Origin: Bacteroidales bacterium
GTDB taxonomy: Bacteria; Bacteroidota; Bacteroidia; Bacteroidales; Muribaculaceae
Assembly: GCA_019420545.1 (NCBI GenBank)
Contig: JAHZGZ010000080.1
Span: 1-8,401 of the forward strand
DNA length: 8,401 bases
Direction: 5' to 3'
Position 1 is the first letter of the stretch; the number at the start of each line of letters is the position of its first letter. Positions 1 through 7,149 of this stretch are shown here, piece after piece. The position numbers were made by a program, and so were the translations under genes. Below the pieces are notes generated by a model that was not told the origin of the DNA, ran no database searches, and worked only from the letters and a program-made list of their open reading frames with translations.

Positions 1-52
1 TCTCTTTTCTTATCCTATCGACTTTGACTGCCCTGTGGCGGTCAAGCGGGTG

Positions 53-84
53 CAAAGTTAAGCACCTTTTTCGATATATGCAAA
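53..84 (-). promoter_or_regulatory. Leftward Bacteroidales-type promoter candidate
   Basis: On the minus strand a TAACTTTG element (60 down to 53) matches the Bacteroidetes -7 consensus TAnnTTTG. A TTTG (84 down to 81) lies 20 bases upstream, which fits the -33 element and its usual spacing. Transcription would start near position 47 and run out of the left edge, so bases 1-47 would be the leader of a divergent gene not in the window. The match to both boxes is seen directly; promoter activity is inferred. Confidence 0.5.
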
Positions 85-188
85 TTTTTGAGGAAAAATT
101 TCAATGCGCTGTCCGTTTGGGTTCTTCAACATTCTGTAATGCAGTCCGTTGAGGCAATTCCGGCGGCTTTCCTCCCGGTATTGCAGCG

Positions 189-222
189 CAAATTTACTAC
201 TTATTTTTTAATTTCCCATCAA
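189..222 (-). promoter_or_regulatory. Second, weaker leftward promoter candidate
   Basis: A minus-strand TAAATTTG (196 down to 189) matches TAnnTTTG. The only -33-like TTG (222 down to 220) is 23 bases upstream, at the long end of the accepted spacing. It could be a second start site for the same leftward gene, or chance in AT-rich DNA. Confidence 0.25.
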
Positions 223-240
223 TCCAAGCAATATTTTTCG

Positions 241-248
241 TAAGTTTG
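241..248 (+). promoter_or_regulatory. Promoter -7 element for the aminopeptidase gene
   Basis: TAAGTTTG on the plus strand matches the Bacteroidetes -7 consensus TAnnTTTG exactly, and lies 44 bases before the ATG at 293. This implies a leader of roughly 40 nucleotides. I found no convincing TTTG -33 box at the right distance, so the call rests on the -7 element and position only. It would also serve the downstream carbonic-anhydrase-like gene if the two are co-transcribed. Confidence 0.4.
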
Positions 249-292
249 CAAATATTCATATCAGCAATTCCTCCTTCCCATACTTTTAAGTA

Positions 293-2077
293 ATGGATTC
301 ACAGATAATAAGACATCGTATCGAGGCCCTGCGCGGCCTCATGCGCACCAGCGGCATATCAGCCGCCATAATCCCACACGTCGATCCACATCAGAGCGAA
401 TATTTGACGGATCACTGGCATGTGCGCGAATTTTTTTCCGGGTTCAACGGCTCGGCAGGCACACTCGTCGTCACCCACGAATATGCTGCCTTGTGGACCG
501 ACTCACGCTACTTTCTACAGGCATCGTCGCAGCTCGAAGGCACTTCGATAGAGCTTATGAAAGACGGCCTCCCCTCCACACCCACCATCGCCGCCTATAT
601 CAAGAATGAACTGAAGCCCGGCGACAAGGTTGGAGTCGACGGCATGCTTTTCACAAAAAAGTCGCTTGATACCCTTGAAAAAGAGCTGGTCCAGGGGGGT
701 ATATCGGTAGTGACCGATTTCCGCCCGGCCGACACACTGTGGACCGATCGTCCGCCGCTCCCCTCCGCACCCGTATACATACTTGGCGAACAGTATGTCG
801 GCGAGATGGCAGGCAGCAAGCTGCACCGTCTGCGCGAAGCCATCGCAAAAGCCGGAGCCGAGGCGATGTACATTACCGAACTCGACGCCATAGCGTGGTT
901 GCTCAACCTGCGCGGCAACGACGTTGACTTCAATCCAGTGTTCACCTCTACATTATATATAGGTAAAGAGGGCGGGACTCTGTTTGTCGACGAGGCCAAG
1001 ATAACGTCCGACGTCCGCGAATATCTCCGTGGCTACCGTATCGAGGTACGCCCCTACGACGACGCAGCCGATTTCCTGACATCGACAGCAACGGCAATCC
1101 TGGCCAATCCGGCCACCCTAGCCGCCGCCTTCGCCCGCATCGACGGAATAAGGTGGATATACGCCCCATCGCCCATACCGGCCATGAAAGCCGAGAAAAA
1201 CGATGTGGAGCTGCGCAATCTGCGCCACGCGATGGTGATCGAAGGGGCTGCGATGGTCAACGCCGTTGCCGAAATCACATCACGCGTAGCTGCAGGAGAT
1301 ACCGTAACGGAGCTTGATGTAGTTGAAGCGCTGAGCCGATTCCGCGCGGAACACTCCAGCTACCGGGGCGACAGCTTCGGCACAATCGCCGGATATGGCG
1401 CTCACGGCGCGATCGTACACTATGAGCCTACCCCGGAGACCAACGCCACACTGCGCCCTGAAGGACTCCTGCTCATCGACACCGGCGGCCAGTATCTGCA
1501 CGGCACCACCGACATAACGCGCACCATTTCGCTCGGAAATCCTACCGCCGAGGAACGCCACGATTTCACCCTCGTGCTCAAGGGGCACATCGCCCTGGCA
1601 TGCGCACTTTTTCCCGAAGGGACACGCGGCGCACAGCTCGACGTGCTCGCCCGCCAGTTCCTCTGGCAGGAAGGCAAGACATATCTCCACGGCACGGGCC
1701 ACGGCGTAGGTTATTTCCTCAATGTCCACGAAGGGCCGCAGAGCATACGCCTGCAGGAAAATCCCGTGGCGTTGCGTCCCGGGATGGTGACATCCGACGA
1801 GCCGGGACTTTATCTGTCGGACCGCTACGGCATACGTTGCGAGAACCTTGTGCTCACCATCGATGCGGGCACCAGCGAGTTCGGACGCTTCCTGAAGTTC
1901 TCCGTACTGTCGCTGTTCCCCTTCGACCGCACGCTGCTCGACTTCTCGATACTAACCGACGGCGAGATCAGCTGGCTCAACACCTACCACCGCAAAGTGT
2001 GGGCTGAACTTGCCGATTATGTCCAGGGCGCGGCACGCCAATGGCTCGAAGATGCCTGCGCACCGATTTCGCGATAA
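293..2077 (+). CDS. Xaa-Pro aminopeptidase (aminopeptidase P, M24 family)
   Basis: This 594-residue protein is a three-domain aminopeptidase P, which removes the N-terminal residue from peptides with proline in second place. Two creatinase-type N-terminal domains occupy about 1-300, and the C-terminal pita-bread catalytic domain about 305-530. All five dinuclear metal ligands of the family are visible: D396 (IDTGG), D407 (TDITRT), H470 (HGTGHGVG), E503 (DEPGLY) and E517 (CENL). Likely substrate histidines are H376 and H479. The length matches the long eukaryote-like form (about 600-620 residues) found throughout Bacteroidales, rather than the roughly 440-residue E. coli PepP. No signal peptide is seen, so the enzyme is probably cytoplasmic and acts in peptide turnover. 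The ATG sits downstream of an AT-rich leader with a TAnnTTTG element. The next gene starts 42 bases on, in the same direction. Confidence 0.95.
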   Translation: MDSQIIRHRIEALRGLMRTSGISAAIIPHVDPHQSEYLTDHWHVREFFSGFNGSAGTLVVTHEYAALWTDSRYFLQASSQLEGTSIELMKDGLPSTPTIAAYIKNELKPGDKVGVDGMLFTKKSLDTLEKELVQGGISVVTDFRPADTLWTDRPPLPSAPVYILGEQYVGEMAGSKLHRLREAIAKAGAEAMYITELDAIAWLLNLRGNDVDFNPVFTSTLYIGKEGGTLFVDEAKITSDVREYLRGYRIEVRPYDDAADFLTSTATAILANPATLAAAFARIDGIRWIYAPSPIPAMKAEKNDVELRNLRHAMVIEGAAMVNAVAEITSRVAAGDTVTELDVVEALSRFRAEHSSYRGDSFGTIAGYGAHGAIVHYEPTPETNATLRPEGLLLIDTGGQYLHGTTDITRTISLGNPTAEERHDFTLVLKGHIALACALFPEGTRGAQLDVLARQFLWQEGKTYLHGTGHGVGYFLNVHEGPQSIRLQENPVALRPGMVTSDEPGLYLSDRYGIRCENLVLTIDAGTSEFGRFLKFSVLSLFPFDRTLLDFSILTDGEISWLNTYHRKVWAELADYVQGAARQWLEDACAPISR

Positions 2078-2119
2078 CATTCATCAATTAAAATATCCTC
2101 CTCTCCCACATTATATAAA

Positions 2120-2665
2120 ATGGCACTTATCAAATCAGTATGCGGCTTCACTCCGCAGATAGGCGAAGGCACTTTTCTCGCCGACAACGCCGCCGTGGTT
2201 GGCGACGTGACGATGGGACGCGACTGCAGCGTATGGTTCAACGCGGTAATCCGCGGCGACGTCAATGCCATACGCATCGGCGACCGCGTCAACATACAGG
2301 ATGGTTCCGTACTCCATACTCTCTACCAGAAATCGACAATCGAAATCGGCAACGACGTGTCGATAGGCCATAACGTCACCATACACGGAGCCAAAATCAA
2401 CGATTACGCCCTCATAGGCATGGGATCAGTGGTGATGGACAATGTAGAAGTAGGGCGCGGCGCACAGGTAGCCGCCGGTGCCGTCGTGCTGTCGAATACA
2501 AAGATCGGCGACGGCGAACTGTGGGCCGGTGTCCCGGCAAAATTCATGAAGATGGTCGACCCGGAAAAGTCGCGCGAAATCAACCAGAAGATCGCGCGCA
2601 ATTATCTTGCCTACTCAAAATGGTATGGCGAGAATGCCCCCGAAGGGCGTGAACTGCAATTCTGA
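2120..2665 (+). CDS. Gamma-carbonic anhydrase-like hexapeptide-repeat protein
   Basis: This 181-residue protein is a left-handed beta-helix (hexapeptide repeat) protein of the gamma-carbonic anhydrase / YrdA group; the repeats run over about residues 12-135. The three zinc histidines of archaeal Cam correspond to H66 (DGSVLH), H84 and H89 (GHNVTIH). The neighbouring conserved residues R45, D47, Q60 and D61 are also present. The family forms trimers with zinc at subunit interfaces. The acidic proton-shuttle loop of Cam is not evident, as in most short bacterial homologues, so carbonic anhydrase activity is possible but not assured. A C-terminal helix (about 148-170) follows the repeats. Only 42 AT-rich bases separate it from the aminopeptidase gene, so co-transcription is likely although no functional link is obvious. 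Confidence 0.92.
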   Translation: MALIKSVCGFTPQIGEGTFLADNAAVVGDVTMGRDCSVWFNAVIRGDVNAIRIGDRVNIQDGSVLHTLYQKSTIEIGNDVSIGHNVTIHGAKINDYALIGMGSVVMDNVEVGRGAQVAAGAVVLSNTKIGDGELWAGVPAKFMKMVDPEKSREINQKIARNYLAYSKWYGENAPEGRELQF

Positions 2666-2706
2666 CCGGCGTATTCAGACCTATATAGAAAGCGTCTGCC
2701 GTAGGG

Positions 2707-2746
2707 ATGCGGCGTGCCGCGTTACGCCGCGTAATGCCACAGCATT
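2707..2746. terminator. Tandem hairpins between convergent genes, possible terminator
   Basis: In the 87-base gap between the carbonic-anhydrase-like gene and recO, 2707-2715 pairs with 2724-2732 (nine pairs, one G-T, 8-base loop). Immediately after, AATGC and GCATT (2733-2737 and 2742-2746) form a second small stem with a CACA loop. The position between convergent genes suits a bidirectional terminator. No clear T-tract follows on either strand, so intrinsic termination is uncertain. Confidence 0.35.
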
Positions 2747-2752
2747 GCATTA

Positions 2753-3470
2753 TCAATCAAACAGTTCGCCGAGAATCTCCACCGACCGCATGCCGGTAAG
2801 GCGTGTATAGTGAAGCCCGTAATAGTCGAGCATCACCAAGAGGATGCGGCGCCGGTCATGACGGTTAAGGCGGAAGGCGCGCAGATTATCCCAGCGCATA
2901 CGGCTCAGCATCACCACAGCGTCGGCGTCGGCACCCGTAAGGAAATGCCGGTGAAGCGGCGGGGTCGTCCGGAACAAGCATATCAAATACTGTTCCGGGG
3001 CGGTATGTGCCTGTGTCAGGCTCGATGCCGATAAATCGGCCGAGCCGGTACAGGAAGGCCAGGTGAAAGTTGGCGTTGCCGTCGGCCACGGAATCAAGCG
3101 CAGCCACGGCGTCGGCAAGAAAGTCGAAAAGCATTACATCGGCCTCCCCCTCGGGCAGCACCACCCCGAGCAATTCGGTCAGAAACATGGCCATCGACAT
3201 CTTTACCGGATCGGCATGCACCATCGGAAGCGCCACCATAGCCCGCAGATCGCGCACGGAAGCAAGTTCCTGGCCCGAGCGTATATCGGCCACACCCTCC
3301 ACCATGCTCAAAGGCATGGTAAGCGCACGCCGGCGTGCGGCCTCACGGCCCGAACCGGCAGGCAGAAGTACCGACAGGCGACCGCGCTCGCGTGTGTAGA
3401 GGGTGAGTATGTTGTTGCGGTCGCTGTAGCGCACGGTGCGCAGACATATGGCGTGAATCGGGGTCAACAT
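2753..3470 (-). pseudogene. recO: recO, DNA repair protein, split by a frameshift
   Basis: RecO helps RecR load RecA on SSB-coated single-stranded DNA in the RecFOR pathway. The N-terminal OB-fold part is read from ATG 3470 (MLTPIHAICLRTVRYSD, then LTLYTRERGRLSVL) and continues in frame to about 2976. The last in-frame motif is GTVFDML; without a shift the frame ends after 29 unrelated residues at 2886. The conserved C-terminal part, with PPLHRHFL, MRWDNLRAFRLNRHDRRR and a final EILGELFD, is read in another frame from about 2974 to TGA 2753. Joined, the parts give close to 240 residues, the usual RecO length. Removing one base, or restoring two (or five or eight), would rejoin them. The break lies in an 8-base inverted repeat (2969-2976 / 2991-2998). 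A start at ATG 3488 is also open, but family alignment favours 3470. It may be a real mutation or a sequence error. Confidence 0.85.
2969..2998. repeat. Perfect 8-base inverted repeat at the recO break
   Basis: CCGGAACA at 2969-2976 and TGTTCCGG at 2991-2998 are exact reverse complements separated by 14 bases, so the DNA can form a hairpin. The recO frame change falls at the 2975-2976 edge of one arm. Such a hairpin can provoke polymerase slippage or deletion in the cell, or base-calling and assembly errors. Confidence 0.8.
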
Positions 3471-3534
3471 AGCCTCAAAGTTACACATTTCCGTTCATTT
3501 TTCATTCCATCATAAGTATTCTCATCCACAGCAT

Positions 3535-4926
3535 ATGCTCCCAAAAGATTTTATCAGCCCGTTTTCAGGCCTTGAGCAGGCCATGGAGGAAGCCCCTTCG
3601 GTAAGTGTGCGCGTAAACCCGGCGAAAGGTGCAGCAGTACCCGACGGTGCAACAGCAGTACCATGGTGCCCGACAGGTTTCTGGCTCGACGAGCGCCCGC
3701 AGTTTACATGGGATCCGGCACTGCATCAGGGACTTTATTACGTGCAGGACGCATCGTCGATGATCGCCTCGCTCACGGTACGACGTGCTGTCGACGCAAT
3801 GGGAGCCGGCGGCGGAGTGCTCCTGCTCGACGCATGCGCCGCTCCCGGCGGCAAGAGCATAGCCGCGGTCGACGCACTCCCAGCAGGCTCGTTTGTCGTG
3901 GCCAACGAGTATGTGCCCGCACGCGCCGGTGTGCTTGCCGAGAATCTGACAAAATGGGGCGCGCCGGGCATCATGGTGACGCGCGGCGATACCGCCCGGT
4001 ATCGCAAGCTCCGCGGATGGTTTGACATCATCGTGGCCGACGTGCCATGCTCCGGCGAGGGGATGTTCCGCAAGGACCCTGAAGCTGTGAGGCAGTGGAC
4101 TCCCGCGCTTGTCGGCGAGTGCGCCGCGCGGCAACGCGTCATCGTGGCCAACCTCTGGGAGGCGCTGCGACCCGGAGGCGTGCTGATCTACTCGACATGC
4201 ACGTTCAACCGCGCCGAAAACGAAGATATGCTCGCATGGCTCCTCACAGAATATCCCGAGGTGCGCCATATACCTCTCGAGCTCCCCGATGAATGGGGCA
4301 CGATCACTACCGACGGGTGCACGCATTTCGTGCCGGGCCGGGTGCGCGGCGAGGGTCTTACGATTTTCATGGTATCCAAGGGTGAACCTACGGCTCCGGC
4401 AACAACGTCAGCACGTCAGCAACGTCCGTCATCAAAAGAGCGCAAAGGGAGCAAGCCCGGCAAAAGCCCGGCGACGGCCATCCCTACGCAATGCCCCGAA
4501 TGGCTCGGGCATCCAGCTGACTTCAACCTACAGTGTGATAAGGGCTGTATTACCGCAATCCCGGCAGAATGGAGCGCCCGTGTGCGCGACATGGCCGACA
4601 AACTTGATGTAGTGTCGTGCGGCATCGAAATAGCAACCGTAAAAGGTCGCGACGCCATCCCCTCGCAGGGTCTCGCCATGTCGACAGCCATGCGGCGCGG
4701 CGCATTCCCCGAAGTCGAAATCGGCTACGCAGATGCCGTCGCCTACTTACGGCGCGAGGCAATCGCCCTACCCGACGGCACACCGCGCGGATTCGTCCTG
4801 CTCACCTACGGCGGACGCCCGCTCGGCTTCGTGAAAAACATCGGCAACCGCGCCAACAACCTCTACCCCGCCGAATGGCGCATCCTCTCGGGCCACGTAC
4901 CTGACGCTCCACCCCACGTACTATGA
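3535..4926 (+). CDS. rsmF: RsmF-like rRNA (cytosine-C5) methyltransferase, NOL1/NOP2/Sun family
   Basis: This 463-residue SAM-dependent m5C RNA methyltransferase is probably an RsmF/YebU type acting on 16S rRNA. The N-terminal PSVSVRVNP motif (about 21-29) opens the fold. Motif I, DACAAPGGK, at 99-107 binds SAM. Motif IV, ADVPCSGEG, at 168-176 carries the release cysteine C172. Motif VI, STCTFN, carries the nucleophile C222. A lysine/serine/proline-rich linker (about 281-318) leads to a C-terminal RsmF-type/PUA-like domain ending with GNRANNLYPAEWRI. Length is close to E. coli RsmF (about 480). The exact target cytosine cannot be read from sequence, so the symbol is by family. The gene is divergent from recO with about 64 bases between start codons; I found no good promoter consensus there. 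Confidence 0.93.
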   Translation: MLPKDFISPFSGLEQAMEEAPSVSVRVNPAKGAAVPDGATAVPWCPTGFWLDERPQFTWDPALHQGLYYVQDASSMIASLTVRRAVDAMGAGGGVLLLDACAAPGGKSIAAVDALPAGSFVVANEYVPARAGVLAENLTKWGAPGIMVTRGDTARYRKLRGWFDIIVADVPCSGEGMFRKDPEAVRQWTPALVGECAARQRVIVANLWEALRPGGVLIYSTCTFNRAENEDMLAWLLTEYPEVRHIPLELPDEWGTITTDGCTHFVPGRVRGEGLTIFMVSKGEPTAPATTSARQQRPSSKERKGSKPGKSPATAIPTQCPEWLGHPADFNLQCDKGCITAIPAEWSARVRDMADKLDVVSCGIEIATVKGRDAIPSQGLAMSTAMRRGAFPEVEIGYADAVAYLRREAIALPDGTPRGFVLLTYGGRPLGFVKNIGNRANNLYPAEWRILSGHVPDAPPHVL

Positions 4927-4971
4927 TAATCTTTGACCGGACATTGCGGCTGATAGCATATAGCATGCAGA

Positions 4972-5009
4972 ATGGCTGTGCCGTTGCGAAAGCGCATCAG
5001 CACAGCCAT
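4972..5009. terminator. Long hairpin between convergent genes, possible terminator
   Basis: ATGGCTGTGC (4972-4981) pairs perfectly over ten bases with GCACAGCCAT (5000-5009). Inside the 18-base loop a second stem, TGCG/CGCA (4985-4988 / 4993-4996), closes an AAAG loop, giving a stem - internal loop - stem. It begins 46 bases after the rsmF-like stop and lies 59 bases beyond the kelch gene stop on the other strand, so it could end transcripts from both sides. No T-run follows it directly on either strand. The rest of 4927-5067 shows only a short direct repeat of AGTACC (5020, 5032). Confidence 0.45.
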
Positions 5010-5067
5010 CTCCAATTGAAGTACCTAATTTAGTACCGAACCTAAAAAATCTTTTACCTTTTCTATT

Positions 5068-6150
5068 TCAGTCAGCAGCGCCGATAGTGCAACGGAGCAC
5101 AAGGGGAGTGCGTACGCCCGGACGAACCTCACCACTGGTTATTATCACCGAATTGTCATCCTGCACGGGCACGGCGGTAGTGGTGACTGCAAGCGGGAAC
5201 GGTGATTCGCACACCTCGACAAGTTCACCGGTCGAGGGGGTATAGCGGCGAAGCGTGCGGGTAAATCCGGGATGGTTGGGATCGGTGGGAAGTATCTTTT
5301 CCACACCGCCGAAAAACCATATGTCATCATCAATCGTGACAGCCGTGGCCGCCATCACCGGAAACTCGCAGTCGAGCAGCGTCCATTCGCCTGATTCGGG
5401 ATCATAGACATATCCCGCCGTGCTCACAACGGTATCTTTGTCAGGGGCGAAATCGCGTCCACCGAAGAGATAGAATTTCCCACCGGCGCCTGCGGCTACA
5501 CTGAATCCAAGCTCCGGCCCCGGCCATGCAGGCAGTTCGCGCCAGCCCTCATCCATCCGGTCGAGATCGAGCGTCAGGAATGTATGCGACGAGCGCTCGC
5601 CGCGATCGCTCCGTATGCCTCCGGCAAGATAGATCCTGTTTCCGACCATGGCACCTGCCGAGTTCGACAGCGGGAACGGCAGCTGAGGGAGACTGTCGGA
5701 GCGCAATACGGGTACACCGTCTTCCTCGGTCAGCAGCTTTACCGCAGTCGAGCCGCCGGAAGCGTTGTTTCCGCCGATAAGCATCACGCCTTCGGGAAGC
5801 GTCAGCGACACGCCATAGCCAAGAGGTTCAGGGAGGAAGTCAGGGAAAACCGACCACTCTCCTGAGGCGAAGTTGTAGGCGTAAAGCGTAGTGTGCCACA
5901 CCTTTTCCGCACCGGTCCACGGGAATCCACCGGGAAAATTGGCGCCACCGGCTATCAGCAGGTTGCCGTTGACAATGCCGCCGAACGCACCTGCCACGCC
6001 GATATTGGCCACGCTGTCGACATCGGGCAGCGACAGAGAGCCGTTCCATGCGACTTTTTCCGCCGGGCTGCTCTGACGGCATCCCGACATGACAGCCAAG
6101 GACAGGCAGGCGGCAGCCAACGCGCCACACGATAATACTCTTGCAATCAT
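5068..6150 (-). CDS. Kelch-repeat lipoprotein, cyclically permuted mutarotase / NanM-like
   Basis: This 360-residue protein (ATG 6150) begins with a signal peptide and lipobox ending at C24 (AVMSGC), so it is probably a lipoprotein. The rest is a six-bladed kelch propeller, with glycine doublets near 68, 126, 177, 230 and 281 and a last degenerate blade near 339. The stretch GVAGAFGGIVNGNLLIAGGA (51-70) followed by NFPGG is characteristic of the cyclically permuted mutarotase family, which includes E. coli NanM (N-acetylneuraminate epimerase). A role in converting a sugar, perhaps sialic acid, between anomers in the periplasm is therefore likely, but the substrate is not shown. No other sialic acid gene is visible. 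A TTG at 6156 is also open in frame and would overlap the upstream stop; the ATG leaves a 2-base gap and is preferred. It is the last gene of the operon. Confidence 0.88.
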   Translation of the reverse strand: MIARVLSCGALAAACLSLAVMSGCRQSSPAEKVAWNGSLSLPDVDSVANIGVAGAFGGIVNGNLLIAGGANFPGGFPWTGAEKVWHTTLYAYNFASGEWSVFPDFLPEPLGYGVSLTLPEGVMLIGGNNASGGSTAVKLLTEEDGVPVLRSDSLPQLPFPLSNSAGAMVGNRIYLAGGIRSDRGERSSHTFLTLDLDRMDEGWRELPAWPGPELGFSVAAGAGGKFYLFGGRDFAPDKDTVVSTAGYVYDPESGEWTLLDCEFPVMAATAVTIDDDIWFFGGVEKILPTDPNHPGFTRTLRRYTPSTGELVEVCESPFPLAVTTTAVPVQDDNSVIITSGEVRPGVRTPLVLRCTIGAAD

Positions 6151-6152
6151 GT

Positions 6153-7115
6153 TCAATATGCCAGGGTAAGGGTGACGGGATAATGGTCGGAAATATATTT
6201 CACGCCATAATCGGGCGAATCAATGACCTCAAACTCAAACGGCTGCACATTGCGGTAGAATATGTGGTCGATGTTGTCGTTTTCCGTAACCTTGTTGGTC
6301 GCGCCGTAACGGTTGAGACTATATACACCGGGATTTACCACGTCAGCGGTCTGACGGGCTCCCGACATCCAGTCATAGAGATTCTTGATGGATGGACGGC
6401 GTGCGTCATCAGGATTCCATGACGCATTCATGTCGCCGGTAACAATCACAGGCATATCTTCGCCGGCTTTCTCCTTCATGCGATTGACGATAAGCTGTGT
6501 ACATCCCGATCGGGCATCATTGTCGGCAGCTTTATAAGGAAGGTGTGCGTCACACAGATATATGTCCTTATTGTAAGTCTTGTCATGCAGACGCACCCAC
6601 ACGGCTGTGCGCACCTCGGTATCGGTTGCGCCCCATCCGGGAGCCGACTCCACGTCGGGGGTAGTGCTGAGCCAGAAGTGCCCCTTTTCTACAAGGTCGA
6701 AACGCGATTTGCGATATAAAATCATCGTAGCAACGGAAGTGACCGAAGTAACGCCGTTGTCCGACGCACAAAACGAGCCGTATGTATCGCCAAGCTCACT
6801 CACCAGGAAATCATGCTGCGCGGGGCGCACCTCCTGAAGTCCGGCAATATCGGGCATGACATCGCGGAACATATTGATACACGGGCGCTGGCGCGCATCC
6901 CAGGCATTCTCGCCGACATCAGCACCGGTAATACACCTTATATTGAATGACATCACCATCATTTGCGGTTCATCTGCACCATCATCACCACCAGGATCAG
7001 GAGTGGGATCGGGCTTTTCAACCGGTGCGGGAGTCGGCTCGTCATCATCGCCGCCACACGCCAACATTACCGGCGACATGAGCAACGGCAATGCGAGTAA
7101 GTAGATTGCTTTCAT
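6153..7115 (-). CDS. Endonuclease/exonuclease/phosphatase-family lipoprotein
   Basis: This 320-residue protein begins with a signal peptide and lipobox ending at C20 (VMLAC). The following GGDDDE resembles the acidic lipoprotein export signal that sends Bacteroidetes lipoproteins to the cell surface. A Pro/Asp-rich spacer (about 21-50) precedes the catalytic domain (about 51-320). All signature residues of the DNase I-like phosphohydrolase fold are present: N58 (SFNIR), E95 (LQEV), D189/H191 (DAHL), D228/N230 (GDMN), D283 (IDHIFY) and D310/H311 (SDHYPV). It should be an active Mg-dependent phosphodiesterase or phosphatase. The family covers DNases, sphingomyelinases and inositol phosphatases, so the substrate is open. 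It lies 34 bases after the S1/P1 nuclease gene and 2 bases before the kelch gene start, indicating co-expression. Confidence 0.92.
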   Translation of the reverse strand: MKAIYLLALPLLMSPVMLACGGDDDEPTPAPVEKPDPTPDPGGDDGADEPQMMVMSFNIRCITGADVGENAWDARQRPCINMFRDVMPDIAGLQEVRPAQHDFLVSELGDTYGSFCASDNGVTSVTSVATMILYRKSRFDLVEKGHFWLSTTPDVESAPGWGATDTEVRTAVWVRLHDKTYNKDIYLCDAHLPYKAADNDARSGCTQLIVNRMKEKAGEDMPVIVTGDMNASWNPDDARRPSIKNLYDWMSGARQTADVVNPGVYSLNRYGATNKVTENDNIDHIFYRNVQPFEFEVIDSPDYGVKYISDHYPVTLTLAY

Positions 7116-7149
7116 ATTTATATGGTATTACATCTTGTTTTCAAACTGT

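Noticed and set aside
1280..1729. A minus-strand 149-codon open frame opposite the aminopeptidase catalytic domain.
   Set aside because: It overlaps codons for conserved metal ligands of the plus-strand enzyme, so its openness follows from codon use there.
2886..3488. Programmed frameshifting as the explanation for the two-frame recO.
   Set aside because: CTTGTTCCGG at the junction is not a classic slippery heptamer, and RecO is not known to use frameshifting. A mutation or sequence error is simpler, although the hairpin keeps the question slightly open.
3565..4326. A minus-strand 253-codon open frame inside the rsmF-like gene.
   Set aside because: The plus strand carries all methyltransferase motifs; the minus product matches nothing I recognise and has no promoter or operon context.
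5020..5037. Direct repeat AGTACC twice, 12 bases apart, near the end of the kelch gene.
   Set aside because: Two six-base copies in an AT-rich gap are too short to support an operator or attachment site.
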